Below, in pieces: positions 53,467 through 62,233 of a stretch of DNA of 64,000 bases. Position 1 is the first letter of the stretch, and every line of letters begins with the position of its first letter. The notes under the pieces were generated by a model. That model was given only the letters and a program-made list of their open reading frames with translations, made no database searches and was not told the origin of the DNA. The stretch covers positions 2,418,001-2,482,000 of the forward strand of contig NZ_OY781106.1 of assembly GCF_963676475.1 (NCBI RefSeq), in the 5' to 3' direction. Source of the stretch: an uncultured Celeribacter sp. Its GTDB lineage: Bacteria > Pseudomonadota > Alphaproteobacteria > Rhodobacterales > Rhodobacteraceae. The position numbers and the translations under genes were made by a program.

Positions 53467-53661
53467 ATGACCAAAAAAGATGTCGGGTTACGCATCAGGT
53501 TGGACCGGGAGCTACGGGACGATTTCGTCGCGGCGTGCCAGGTCCACGATCGTCCAGCGGCACAAGTACTTCGGAAATTCATGCGCGAGTACGTACGCAA
53601 GAGCATTGCTTCCTCCGCTATCAGAACTCGCCGACAAGAACCGAGAGGAAACGAAGAATGA
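53467..53661 (+). CDS. Small ribbon-helix-helix DNA-binding protein
   Basis: 64 residues from the ATG at 53467. The strand VGLRIRLDRELRDDFVAAC followed by helices (RPAAQVLRKFMREYVRKS) fits the RHH/CopG fold, as in antitoxins and plasmid or phage repressors. The basic tail ends RRQEPRGNEE. A palindrome lies just upstream. It precedes the GHKL ATPase gene by 61 bp on the same strand and probably regulates it. Confidence 0.72.
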   Translation: MTKKDVGLRIRLDRELRDDFVAACQVHDRPAAQVLRKFMREYVRKSIASSAIRTRRQEPRGNEE

Positions 53662-54372
53662 CATCGGCGAGCCCGTCCAGAAATAAGGTAGACGACGGTA
53701 CGACCGATGCGAGGGTGTTGGAATGAGCAATGTCAACGTACGGCGGCTGGTCGAGAACATCCGATCCGGCACTAACGTCTATACGCCGTTGGTAGAGTTG
53801 GTGGTGAATGCCATTCAGGCCATCGACCAAAAGGGCATCAGGAACGGTCTGATCCAGATCGAAATCCTGCGAAGCGGACAACCAGATATCATCGATCGTC
53901 TTGAGGATATCGATGGTTTTGTCGTCAAGGACAACGGGATCGGCTTCACGAAGATCAACCGCGATTCCTTTGATACACTCTATACCGAACAGAAGATCGC
54001 TGATGGCGGTAAAGGGTTCGGTCGCTTCACCTGCCTCAAATATTTCAACCATGTGAAGGTAGCGAGCACCTTCGCCGATGGCGATACCTTCTACGATCGG
54101 TCCTTCAGCATGGGGCTCGACAAGGACATCATCGTTGGTGAAAAAACAACCGCCTCCAAGAAGGACGAGACCGGCACCGCCGTTGAGATTTCCGGCATCA
54201 AATCGGTCAAATTCCCAGATAAACACCTTGAGACGGTCAGTCGCGTCATCGTCGAACGGCTGCTACCCTATTTCGTAGACAAGGACAGGCTGTGCCCGCG
54301 CATTATTATCCGGGAGGCCAAGGAGCAGTCCGGTGGCTTTTCTCTCAACGATTATCTAGGGGCTGTTGACGT

Positions 54373-54759
54373 TCATCTGAGTTGACTGATTGATGCGGCC
54401 AGTGAAATGAACGCCTTGAAGCTCTGGTCGGTTTTGCACGAGCGCATGGCGATGCCTCTGTTTTCCTTGAGCTTTCCAAAATAGTTTTCGATCAGATGCC
54501 GCCATTTGTAGGTTTCCTTGTCGAACTCGGCAGGAAAGCGGCGGTTGGATTTCGGCGGAATGACCGGTGCAATGCTCCGTTCGGTCAGCGCAGTTCGGAG
54601 CCAATCGGCATCAAAGGCGCGATCCGCGAGCAGGTGATCTGCGGCGAGCTTGTCGATCAGCTCCGGCACGCCGCGCAGGTCATGCGCTTGCCCCGGCAAC
54701 AGGCGGAAATCGACAAGGTTGCCAAGCGCGTCGGTCAGGGCAACGATTTTCGTCGTCAT
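54373..54759 (-). CDS. IS5-family transposase, OrfB
   Basis: 128 codons from the first ATG, the frame itself opening earlier through the frameshift site. It carries the second Asp in HLLADRAFDADWLR and the Glu in KWRHLIENYFGKLKENRGIAMR, completing the DDE triad. The intact frame suggests an active or recently active element. Confidence 0.88.
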   Translation of the reverse strand: MTTKIVALTDALGNLVDFRLLPGQAHDLRGVPELIDKLAADHLLADRAFDADWLRTALTERSIAPVIPPKSNRRFPAEFDKETYKWRHLIENYFGKLKENRGIAMRSCKTDQSFKAFISLAASISQLR

Positions 54760-54776
54760 GCCGCCGCGCGAGCGCC

Positions 54777-55124
54777 CTATGGCCTGGCTCTGTGTCCCCC
54801 TTTTGCGCCCTGGCCGGAACGGTGGACCTTGACGATGGAACCGTCGATCATCGCGTATTCGAAGTTGGCGTCCTCAGCCAAGGTTCTGAACATGCTGTAG
54901 AAAGCGTCAGCTTTCACCCATCGCCGGAAGCGTTTGAAGACAGAATTCCACTTCCCGAATTCGACGGGCAGTTCCCGCCATTGCGCTCCGGTTCGCACAA
55001 TCCACAACACAGCCTCCATGAACAGGCGTGGATCGCGTCCGGTTTGGCCGGGATCTGTGGCCTTGCCAAGACAGAAAGGTTCGATGATTGCCCATTGGGC
55101 GTCGGTCAAGACATGACCGGTCAA
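54777..55124 (-). CDS. IS5-family transposase, OrfA
   Basis: 115 residues starting MTGHVLTDAQWAIIEPFCLG, with the family's PRLFMEAVLWIVRTGAQWRELP and the first catalytic Asp in YAMIDGSIVKVHRSGQGAKGG. The minus-strand run GCAAAAGGGGG (complement of 54796-54806) is a slippery site. A -1 shift there joins OrfA to the OrfB frame (GTQSQAIGRSRGGMTTK), giving a full DDE transposase by programmed frameshifting. Confidence 0.9.
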   Translation of the reverse strand: MTGHVLTDAQWAIIEPFCLGKATDPGQTGRDPRLFMEAVLWIVRTGAQWRELPVEFGKWNSVFKRFRRWVKADAFYSMFRTLAEDANFEYAMIDGSIVKVHRSGQGAKGGHRARP

Positions 55125-55318
55125 GGCTGCTCTCCTCTGTTTGCAACCTTGAAGCAGAACTCACAGAATTTGGGAATCCTGAACGTCAACAAGCCCTAGT
55201 TTTACTTTCCATCAGCTCAAGGTGGCAGGCAAGTGTGGCCTCGGATTCACTTCGCGCGTCAATTGATGCAAATGTCGCATTGTTCAACGACGTTTTTGGG
55301 GCTGTTCTTCGAAAGTAG

Positions 55319-56018
55319 ATGCTCAAGAGCCCATGCGGATTCTGCATTTTTTCACGTCGCCCCTAAAATTTCACATACTGAATTGGGCGTCCTTTTAAAA
55401 ATCTAGCCTACATACTCCCTATCGCGTACGCGATAGGGAGTATGTAGGCTTGGTGCCATGAAGCAAATGCTGCTCTCGCGCATTGCCGGTCATCGCACGC
55501 CTCAGGGCGAAGACATTTCTAGTGACATAAGGTTAGGCGCGGCACCCGCTTGCTCGGAATGACCTATCTATACCCATTTGCTCCTCATGACTGTCGACGT
55601 TCGCACGCGAGCAATTTCATTCGGGCAAGACTGCGACCAGAGCCGCGGTTTCGGTGCCTGTCTGGCTTGTCGGCGCGGAGGTTCCAGTCTTCCCCGAAAA
55701 ATGCTCCAAGTTGATTGTGATGCCCAAATGGAAAAAGATTCTGGATCAATCACTTGGGAACGTGTCAGATTCCAATCTTAACAGGACATCACAAAATCAA
55801 CAGAGCAAACCCGGCGGACAAATATCGCCGGAGAATCTCCCCTAAAGCACGTTTGATGTAATCCCCGAAAACGCCCTCGTTTTTGGCTAGAGTTTTCCGT
55901 GACGAATCCTTGGCTGAGAGAGGCGCGGAAACGCATATGCGCAGATCTTGTCAGCCGTTCCGCAGGTAGGGGCCCGCTACGCCCTCAGGCGTATAACCCT
56001 GTGTAAAAAGTTAAAGCC
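55319..56018 (+). other. 700-bp gene-poor stretch with a perfect palindrome
   Basis: Apart from the 46-bp palindrome (55405-55450), I see only short frames without recognisable pattern, such as a 34-codon frame from ATG 55458 and a 63-codon frame at 55654-55845. It may hold remnants of the island's distal end. Confidence 0.5.
55405..55450. repeat. Perfect 46-bp palindrome without spacer
   Basis: It starts AGCCTACATACTCCCTATCG, has GCGTACGC at its centre and ends with the exact complement, 23 bp per arm and no mismatches. Such sequences extrude cruciforms and are rare in chromosomes. Confidence 0.95.
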
Positions 56019-56339
56019 TCAGAGCCCGAGCAAGACGGTCTCGCCGTCCAGTTTGACCGGGAAGGTCAGGCTCATCCCCTCGTCGGCACCTTGCGCAGCA
56101 CCTGTTTCCAAGGAAATGACCCAGTTGTGGAGCGGGCATGTGACACAGCCGTCGTGCACAATGCCATCGCTCAGCGGCCCGTTCTTATGCGGGCATTTAT
56201 CTTCGAGGGCGAAAAGGCGGTCGTCCGTGGTGCGAAAGATGGCGATGGTCATCTCGCCATTCTTCACACAGCGCGCGCCTTGCCGCGGGATGTCACCCAA
56301 GGTGCCGACTTCAATCTAGGTTTTGCTCTGCATGTTCAT
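56019..56339 (-). pseudogene. nirD: Nitrite reductase small subunit, amber-interrupted
   Basis: The original start is the ATG at 56339, sharing ATGA with the nirB stop. Codons read Met-Asn-Met-Gln-Ser-Lys-Thr, then TAG (56316-56318), where the family has Trp, then IEVGTLGDIPRQG. The rest is intact: a Rieske-like fold with CPHKNGPLSDG and CPLHNW ligands and the end GETVLLGL. Re-initiation at a TTG (56300) would give a 93-residue protein lacking the first strand. Function is probably impaired. Confidence 0.85.
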
Positions 56340-58785
56340 TCTGCTGCCTCCAGATTGAGGGTGGCCATGCGTTTGATTTCATGGGCTTCTGCGCCCGCGA
56401 CACGTTCGGCCCAAGGATCAACCTGCGCGAAGTTTTGCGAATAGCGGAAGCGTTCGGCGAAGGCTTTGCGCTCCTCCAGATTGTCGTAGATCACCTCTTT
56501 GATGTGATCGTAGCCAATCCGATCCGCCCATTTGTAAATCCGCTCAAGGTAGAACCCGGTCTCGCGGTAATACTGCGTCAGCGCACAGACCACCTCCATG
56601 ACCTCCTCTTCCGTGGCGACTTTGCCCAGCACGGTGGTGCCCTGAATGTGCAGCCCCGCAGCCCCGCCATAGACGATCTCATAGCCGCTATCGACGCAGA
56701 TGATGCCGATGTCCTTGCACGTCGCTTCGGCACAGTTGCGCGGACAGCCGGTGACCGCGAGCTTGAGTTTTGCCGGAGACCAGGAGCCCCAGAGCGCTTT
56801 CTCCAACTTGACGCCCAGACCCGTCGAGTCCTGTGTGCCAAAGCGGCACCAATCCGTGCCGACACAGGTTTTCACCGTGCGCAGGCCTTTGGAATAGGCC
56901 GCCCCGGAAATCATCCCCGCCGCGTTGAGATCGGCCCAAACCGGGATCAGGTCTTCTTTTTTGACACCCAGCAAGTCGATGCGCTGACCGCCGGTGACCT
57001 TGACGGTCGGGATGTCGTATTTGTCGGCCACGTCAGCGATGGCATGCAGCTCGTCCGGCGTGGTGATGCCCCCGAACATCCGCGGCACGACGGAATAGGT
57101 GCCGTCTTTTTGAATGTTGGCGTGCACGCGTTCGTTGATAAACCGCGACTGTTGATCGTCTTTGTATTCCCCCGGCCAATCGGCCACGAGATAGTAGTTC
57201 AGCGCCGGGCGGCACTTGGCACAGCCCTCGGCCGTCGACCATTCCAGCTCCTGCATCACGGCGGGGATGGATTTGAGGCCTTTCGCCTTGATCATGCGAC
57301 GGACAAAACCGTGACTATGGGTGGTGCAACAGCACATGCCCTGCGCCGCCGGGAGGACGAAATCCTCGCCCAAGGTGATGCCCATGATGCCCTCGACCAG
57401 CCCCGTACATGTGCCGCAAGACGCGGACGCCTTAGTGTGCGCACGCACATCGGCGAGCGAGGTCAGCCCCTTGTCAGTGATCGTCTTGACGATCATGCCT
57501 TTGGTGATGCCGTTACAGCCGCAGATCTCCGCGTCATCCGGCAAGGCCGCGACCGCCGCCAGCGGATCGACCGAACCACCGCCTTGGTAGGCCTGCCCAA
57601 AAATCAAGGTGTCGCGCATCTCGGAGACGTCATCGCCCGAGACCAGCATCTGGTTGTACCACGCCCCGTCGGCGACATCGCCGTAGAGCACGGCTCCGAT
57701 CAGTTTATTGTCTTTGAGGATGACCCGTTTGTAGGTCCCGCGCTGTGCGTCGCGCAACACGATGTCTTCGCGCCCCTCGCCTTCGGCGAAATCGCCAACG
57801 GAATAGAGGTCGCAGCCTGTGACTTTGAGTTTCGTCGGCGTCTCTGCATGGGCAAAGGCGGCCTCTGACGGTCCGGCCAGATGTTCGGCGGCCACTTTGG
57901 CCATGCGGTAGAGAGGGGCGACAAGGCCATAGACCATGCCGCCCACTTCCACACATTCCCCCACGGAATAGATGTTCGGGTCAGAGGTTTTCATCGTCGC
58001 GTCGGTGACGATGCCGCGATTGACCTAAAGGCCCGCTTCTTGCGCCAGCGCGACGTTGGGACGGATGCCGACGGCCATCACCACGAGGGAGGCGTCAATC
58101 ACACGACCGTCGGCCAGTTCCACACCCTCGACCTTCTCCGCGCCGATGATCTGTTTGGTGTTCGCGTCGCAGAGCACGTCGATGCCACGGCTCTCCAGTT
58201 CTTTTTGCAAAAGATACCCGGCGGCGGTGTCGAGCTGACGCTCCATCAGCGTCGGCATCAGATGAATGACTGTCACTTCCATGCCGCGCAGTTTCAGACC
58301 TGCGGCTGCCTCAAGACCAAGCAGACCGCCACCGATCACAACAGCCTGCCCTTCTCGGCGGCAGCAATCATGCCATCGGTGTCATCGAGATCGCGGTAAG
58401 CCAGAACGCCCGGCAGGTCCGATCCCGGCACGGGGATGATAAAGGGGTTGGACCCGGTGGCGATGACCAGCTTGTCGTAGTCGGCCACCACACCACTTTC
58501 AGAGATCAACTTGCGCTCATGACGGCGGCTCTCGGTGATCTTGTCGCCCTGATGCAGCGTGATGCCATGCTCGGCATACCAGCCTTCGCCATGGATGATG
58601 ATGTCGGCGTAAGATTTTTCGCCCGACAGAACCGGCGAGAGCATGATGCGGTCGTAGTTTACACGCGGCTCGGCGTTGAAGATGGTGACCACGTACTGGT
58701 CGCCCATTTCGAACAGATGCTCAAGCATCCGGCCCGGCGCCATGCCATTTCCAACGATCACGAGTTTTTGCTTTTGAGCAGTCAT
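56336..58785 (-). pseudogene. nirB: Assimilatory nitrite reductase large subunit, broken by frameshift and amber codon
   Basis: The start at 58785 has AGGAAG upstream (MTAQKQKLVIVGNGMAPGRML, FAD-binding). Near 58345-58350 one base is missing (AAGGGCAGGCTGTTGTG), so the frame ends at 58336. The NAD-binding part VVIGGGLLGLEAAAGLKL follows in another frame and then stops at a TAG (58025-58027) in place of Gln. The remaining two thirds (from VNRGIVTDATMKTSD) is open to 56336, with BFD-like Cys motifs (ICGCNGITKG, ASCGTCTG) and siroheme/4Fe-4S ligands (CVGTDWCRFG, TGCPRNCAEA). It would reduce nitrite to ammonium if intact. Confidence 0.9.
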
Positions 58786-59058
58786 AGCGGCACTTCCTCT
58801 CAGAACGCGGCTCAAGGTCGAGCCAAATTGTCTTTTGGTGAGAATGCAGCGCCGTTGCTGCGGGCCCCGGATCAGAGGGGCTTATGTCATTCACGTCGCG
58901 TCCTTGCGACATGCGAGTGTGTCACTCGTTGGGACCAACTTTTAGGCAACCCAGCCCATCCGGCAAGGCTCTTGTGGCCCTTCCCAGTGAGATTTCTCGC
59001 GGATGCAGCATGTTGCGATGAAAGTTTACCCAAATCAGCCCATCTAGAGGGCAATCAA

Positions 59059-59084
59059 GAGGCGGAATGACAATTCTCCGCCTC
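59059..59084 (-). terminator. Terminator after phnM
   Basis: GAGGCGGA...TCCGCCTC is an 8-bp perfect stem located 27 bp past the phnM stop. On the minus strand it is followed by TTGATT. Confidence 0.65.
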
Positions 59085-59110
59085 TATGAAAGTCGAGGTA
59101 AGACAGGAGA

Positions 59111-60256
59111 TCAGCCCACCTGACGCCCATGCGACCAGACGCCCCGGACCACCGGCGTGCCCTCGATTCGGGTGATCCGCACCAGATCGGCATGAAGCCC
59201 CGGCGCGATGCGACCGCGATCCGAAAGGCCCACGGCCTCGGCCGGATTGGCGGTCACGGTGGCGATCGCGCGGGGCAGATCGTCCCACAAATCGGCCAAA
59301 AGAATGGCCGAAGTCATCAGAGCGGAGGGCACGTAATCCGAGGAGACGATGTCCAAAAGCCCACGCTCGGCCAGCTCATGCGCCGCGACATTGCCGGAAT
59401 GCGAGCCGCCGCGGATGAGATTGGGCGCGCCCATCATGGCCGCGATGCCATGGAGTTTGCAGGCCTGCGCCGCCTCCACCGTGGTCGGAAACTCCGCCAC
59501 CCGCACACCGTTCTGGCGGGAGGTCTCGACGTGATCCGCCGTGGTGTCGTCGTGAGAGGCCAAAACCGCCCCCAGACGCCGCGCCTCAGACACCGCAACC
59601 TTCTCATGCCGCGCGCCATAGGTGTCGCGCAGATCGTAAAGGTGCTCGACATGGTCGTCGAATTCCGCATCCGTCATGCCGCGCTTTTTCTGGACATAGT
59701 CGCGCAGCTTTTCGATGTCGCGAAACTGTCGCTGACCCGGCGTGTGATCCATCAAGGACACGAGGCCCACGCGGTCCTCCGGCGTGAACTCGGCCAGCTC
59801 AGCCTCCAAGGTTTCCGAACAGACCTCTGCCCTGAGATGCAGGAAATGGCTGATCTTCAACGCGCCCAAATCGCGCAGATGCATCACCTCGCGCGACAGG
59901 CTTCGGGCGTATTTGTGATAGCCCGCGTCGCCTTTGCGACGGTGAATGGACCCCACGCGCATGGCATCGAACACGGTTGTGATGCCGACCGAGGCCAGTT
60001 CCGCGTCATGCGCCAGGATCGCCGCCTGATGCGGCCAATCGACCTTGGGGCGCGGCTCGATATGGCGCTCCAAGTTGTCGGTATGAAGCTCGATGAGGCC
60101 GGGTGTCACCATATCGCCGCCCACGTCCACGGCCCCCGGCACAGCCGTGCCGCCTGCGCTCACCTCTTTGATTTTGCCATTCTCGACACGCAGGGTGCCT
60201 TGGATCACCTCCGTCTCCAAAACGATCCTTGCATTGGTCAAAGTAAAGTCGGTCAT
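59111..60256 (-). CDS. phnM: Alpha-D-ribose 1-methylphosphonate 5-triphosphate diphosphatase
   Basis: 381 residues of the amidohydrolase superfamily. Metal ligands are visible in LIELHTDNLERH, in VTVFDAMRVGS and in LASHDDTTADHVE, and SSDYVPSALM carries the final Asp. PhnM removes pyrophosphate from the ribose triphosphate methylphosphonate intermediate in the C-P lyase pathway. A GTG one codon earlier is possible. It is divergent from the DUF1045 gene and ends at a hairpin terminator. Confidence 0.95.
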   Translation of the reverse strand: MTDFTLTNARIVLETEVIQGTLRVENGKIKEVSAGGTAVPGAVDVGGDMVTPGLIELHTDNLERHIEPRPKVDWPHQAAILAHDAELASVGITTVFDAMRVGSIHRRKGDAGYHKYARSLSREVMHLRDLGALKISHFLHLRAEVCSETLEAELAEFTPEDRVGLVSLMDHTPGQRQFRDIEKLRDYVQKKRGMTDAEFDDHVEHLYDLRDTYGARHEKVAVSEARRLGAVLASHDDTTADHVETSRQNGVRVAEFPTTVEAAQACKLHGIAAMMGAPNLIRGGSHSGNVAAHELAERGLLDIVSSDYVPSALMTSAILLADLWDDLPRAIATVTANPAEAVGLSDRGRIAPGLHADLVRITRIEGTPVVRGVWSHGRQVG

Positions 60257-60334
60257 CACATCGTCCTTGTCAGAGGCGCGTCATTGCCCGATCCCTGTCA
60301 CATGAATGTGACAGGGACCAGATAGGACAGCGCC

Positions 60335-61018
60335 ATGGATGAATTCAAAAGATACGCGGTCTATTACGCCCCCGCTCCGGGGCCGTTTGCCGAATTTTCT
60401 GCGCGTTGGCTGGGCTGGGATGCGTTTGAAGGCGTCGAACTGCCGCATCCCGTCGTGGACGGCCTGCCCCTGCCCGTCTCCGAAATCACAGCGACGCCGC
60501 GCAAATATGGGTTTCATGGCACACTCAAGCCGCCGTTTCGCCTGACTGGCACGCGTGCGGAATTGATGGCCGATCTCGAAGCCTTCGCCTCGGCGCACAA
60601 GCCTGTCGTTTTGGAGGGTCTCACGCTCACCCGCATCGGCGGATTTCTGGCGCTGACGCCTTTGGGCGATCTGAGCGCGTTGGAGACACTGGCCGGAGAG
60701 GTGGTCGCCACGCTCGACCCTCATCGGGCGCAGCCCTCTGAGACCGAATTGGCGCGGCGGCGCGCGGCGGGGCTTTCGGCGCGTCAGGAGGCGTTGCTGA
60801 GCCAATGGGGCTATCCTTACGTGATGGAGGAATTCAAATTCCACCTGACCCTCACCGGCAAACTCACCGAAGCACAGGCCGAGGCCACAGCCAAAGCGCT
60901 GACCCCGGAGATCACCCCGCTCCTGCCCCGGCCCTTTGAGATCAAGGACCTGTGCCTCTTCGGCGAGGCGGAGGATGGCCGGTTTCATTTGCTGCACCGT
61001 TACACCCTCTCCGGCTGA
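60335..61018 (+). CDS. DUF1045 phosphonate-metabolism protein (2H phosphoesterase-like)
   Basis: 227 residues starting YAVYYAPAPGPFAEFSARWLGWD. The two HxTL/T-type motifs of the 2H fold are YGFHGTLKPPF and KFHLTLTGKL. DUF1045 proteins occur within alphaproteobacterial phn clusters and are presumed to process a cyclic ribose phosphate, as PhnP does elsewhere. It is divergent from phnM, and its 3' end overlaps the convergent phnN by 19 bp. Confidence 0.9.
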   Translation: MDEFKRYAVYYAPAPGPFAEFSARWLGWDAFEGVELPHPVVDGLPLPVSEITATPRKYGFHGTLKPPFRLTGTRAELMADLEAFASAHKPVVLEGLTLTRIGGFLALTPLGDLSALETLAGEVVATLDPHRAQPSETELARRRAAGLSARQEALLSQWGYPYVMEEFKFHLTLTGKLTEAQAEATAKALTPEITPLLPRPFEIKDLCLFGEAEDGRFHLLHRYTLSG

Positions 61019-61542
61019 AGGGCCGCGAGGAAAGACGTCACGGCCTCCTCCAATGCGCCATCGTTTTCCACGCGCCTGACCGGCAGGCCGGGCGCGATGT
61101 CATATTCGGCGCGGGCCAGACGTTTCTCGATCTCGTCACGGCTTTCGCGGCCACGCGCCGCCAAACGGGTTGCGAGAACCGAAGGCAAAGCGGTGATCAG
61201 CAAGACGCCCATATTGGGATAGAGCGCGTAAGCCTCTGGCAGGATCGCGCGCGAGCCGTTGAACAACACATCGCGGCCCTCGTTCAGCGATGTCTCGATG
61301 GAAATCGGCACACCGTATTTGAGCCCATGCGCCTCCCAATGGAGCGCGAACTCTCCGGCTTCCAAGCGGCGGTCAAACTCCTCAATCGAGACGCCTTCGA
61401 AATCTTCGCCGCCGGCCTCCGTGGGCCGGGTGATCACGCGTTTGGCCACGGCCAAATCGCGCCGCCGTTCGAGTGCGGCCTCGATCAGAGTGTCCTTGCC
61501 CGCCCCCGAGGGGCCGACGATGGCATAGAGACGCCCGACCAT
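61000..61542 (-). CDS. phnN: Ribose 1,5-bisphosphate phosphokinase
   Basis: 180 residues, guanylate-kinase-like. The P-loop is YAIVGPSGAGKDTLIEAAL, the substrate region VITRPTEAGGEDFEGVS, and the later part HGLKYGVPISIETSLNEGRDVLFNGSR. It converts ribose 1,5-bisphosphate to PRPP at the end of phosphonate breakdown. It starts 3 bp after the phnL stop in the same operon. Confidence 0.94.
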   Translation of the reverse strand: MVGRLYAIVGPSGAGKDTLIEAALERRRDLAVAKRVITRPTEAGGEDFEGVSIEEFDRRLEAGEFALHWEAHGLKYGVPISIETSLNEGRDVLFNGSRAILPEAYALYPNMGVLLITALPSVLATRLAARGRESRDEIEKRLARAEYDIAPGLPVRRVENDGALEEAVTSFLAALQPERV

Positions 61543-61545
61543 CGC

Positions 61546-62229
61546 TCAGGCCGCCTGTGCGGGGGTGAAATCGGAGACGTTGATCTCCCGATCCGCCACG
61601 CGGTCGCGGGCGGGGGCGTCGTGGAAGATGCCGATGATCGCGGCACCGCGCGCCTTGGCCTCCTCAATAAGGCTCAGCACCGTTTCGCGGTTGGTCGCAT
61701 CCAGAGAGGCAGTGGGTTCGTCCAAAAGCATCGCCGGATAGTCATGGGCAAAGCCGCGCGCGATGTTCACCCGCTGTTGCTCGCCGCCGGAGAATGTCGT
61801 GGGCGAAAGGCCCCAGAGGGTTTCGGGAATGTTGAGACGCGACAGGAGATCGCGGGCCTTGGCAAAGGCCGTCTCTTTGTCCACGCCGACGGTCAGGAGA
61901 GGTTCGGCCACCACCTCAAGCGTCGGCACACGCGGCACAACGCGCAGGAATTGCGAGACATAGCCAAGCGTGGCCCGGCGCAAAGCGATGATCTCGCGCG
62001 GTTCGGCATTGGCGACATCCGTCTCCCCGACCCAGATATGCCCCGAGGCCGAGAGGTAATTGCCGTAGATCATCCGCATCAGCGTCGATTTGCCCGCGCC
62101 CGAATTGCCCGTGAGCGCCACGCATTCGCCGGGCGCGACCTCGAAGGTGGCAGATTGCATGACCGGGATCACGGCGCTGCCCTGATTGTGCAACGTGAAG
62201 GATTTGGAGAGGTTGTCGATCTTGATCAT
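61546..62229 (-). CDS. phnL: C-P lyase complex ATP-binding protein PhnL
   Basis: 227 residues from ATG 62229. ABC motifs are ALTGNSGAGKSTLMRMIYGNYL (Walker A), FSGGEQQRVNIARGFA (signature) and AMLLDEPTASLD (Walker B); MRMIYGNYL is distinctive for PhnL. It works with the PhnGHIJ core and PhnK in cleaving the C-P bond. Four bases separate it from the CorA-type gene upstream. Confidence 0.95.
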   Translation of the reverse strand: MIKIDNLSKSFTLHNQGSAVIPVMQSATFEVAPGECVALTGNSGAGKSTLMRMIYGNYLSASGHIWVGETDVANAEPREIIALRRATLGYVSQFLRVVPRVPTLEVVAEPLLTVGVDKETAFAKARDLLSRLNIPETLWGLSPTTFSGGEQQRVNIARGFAHDYPAMLLDEPTASLDATNRETVLSLIEEAKARGAAIIGIFHDAPARDRVADREINVSDFTPAQAA

Positions 62230-62233
62230 GAGA

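Larger units (their letters stand above)
54360..55195 (-). mobile_element. IS5-family element, IS427 group
   Basis: ~836 bp. The terminal inverted repeats GGGGCTGTTGACGTTCA (left) and its counterpart TGAACGTCAACAAGCCC (right) have two mismatches. The flanking CTAG copies (54356-54359, 55196-55199) form the target duplication, typical for IS427-type elements. Two overlapping minus-strand frames encode the transposase. Confidence 0.9.
53723..55318 (+). pseudogene. GHKL (MORC-like) ATPase gene interrupted by an insertion sequence
   Basis: The first ~212 codons (53723-54359) encode a GHKL ATPase: N-box LVELVVNAIQAID, G1 box FVVKDNGIGFTK, and the GGKGFGRFTCLKYF lid/G2 region, followed by a C-terminal domain up to FSLNDYL. 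At codon Leu an IS inserts (54360-55195). After one CTAG target copy, the frame continues in phase for 40 codons (VLLSISSRWQASVASDSLRA...) to a TAG at 55316-55318, so excision would give a 251-residue protein. As it stands, the product ends at 54385 after foreign codons. Bacterial MORC relatives (paraMORCs) occur with restriction and defence genes. Confidence 0.75.
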
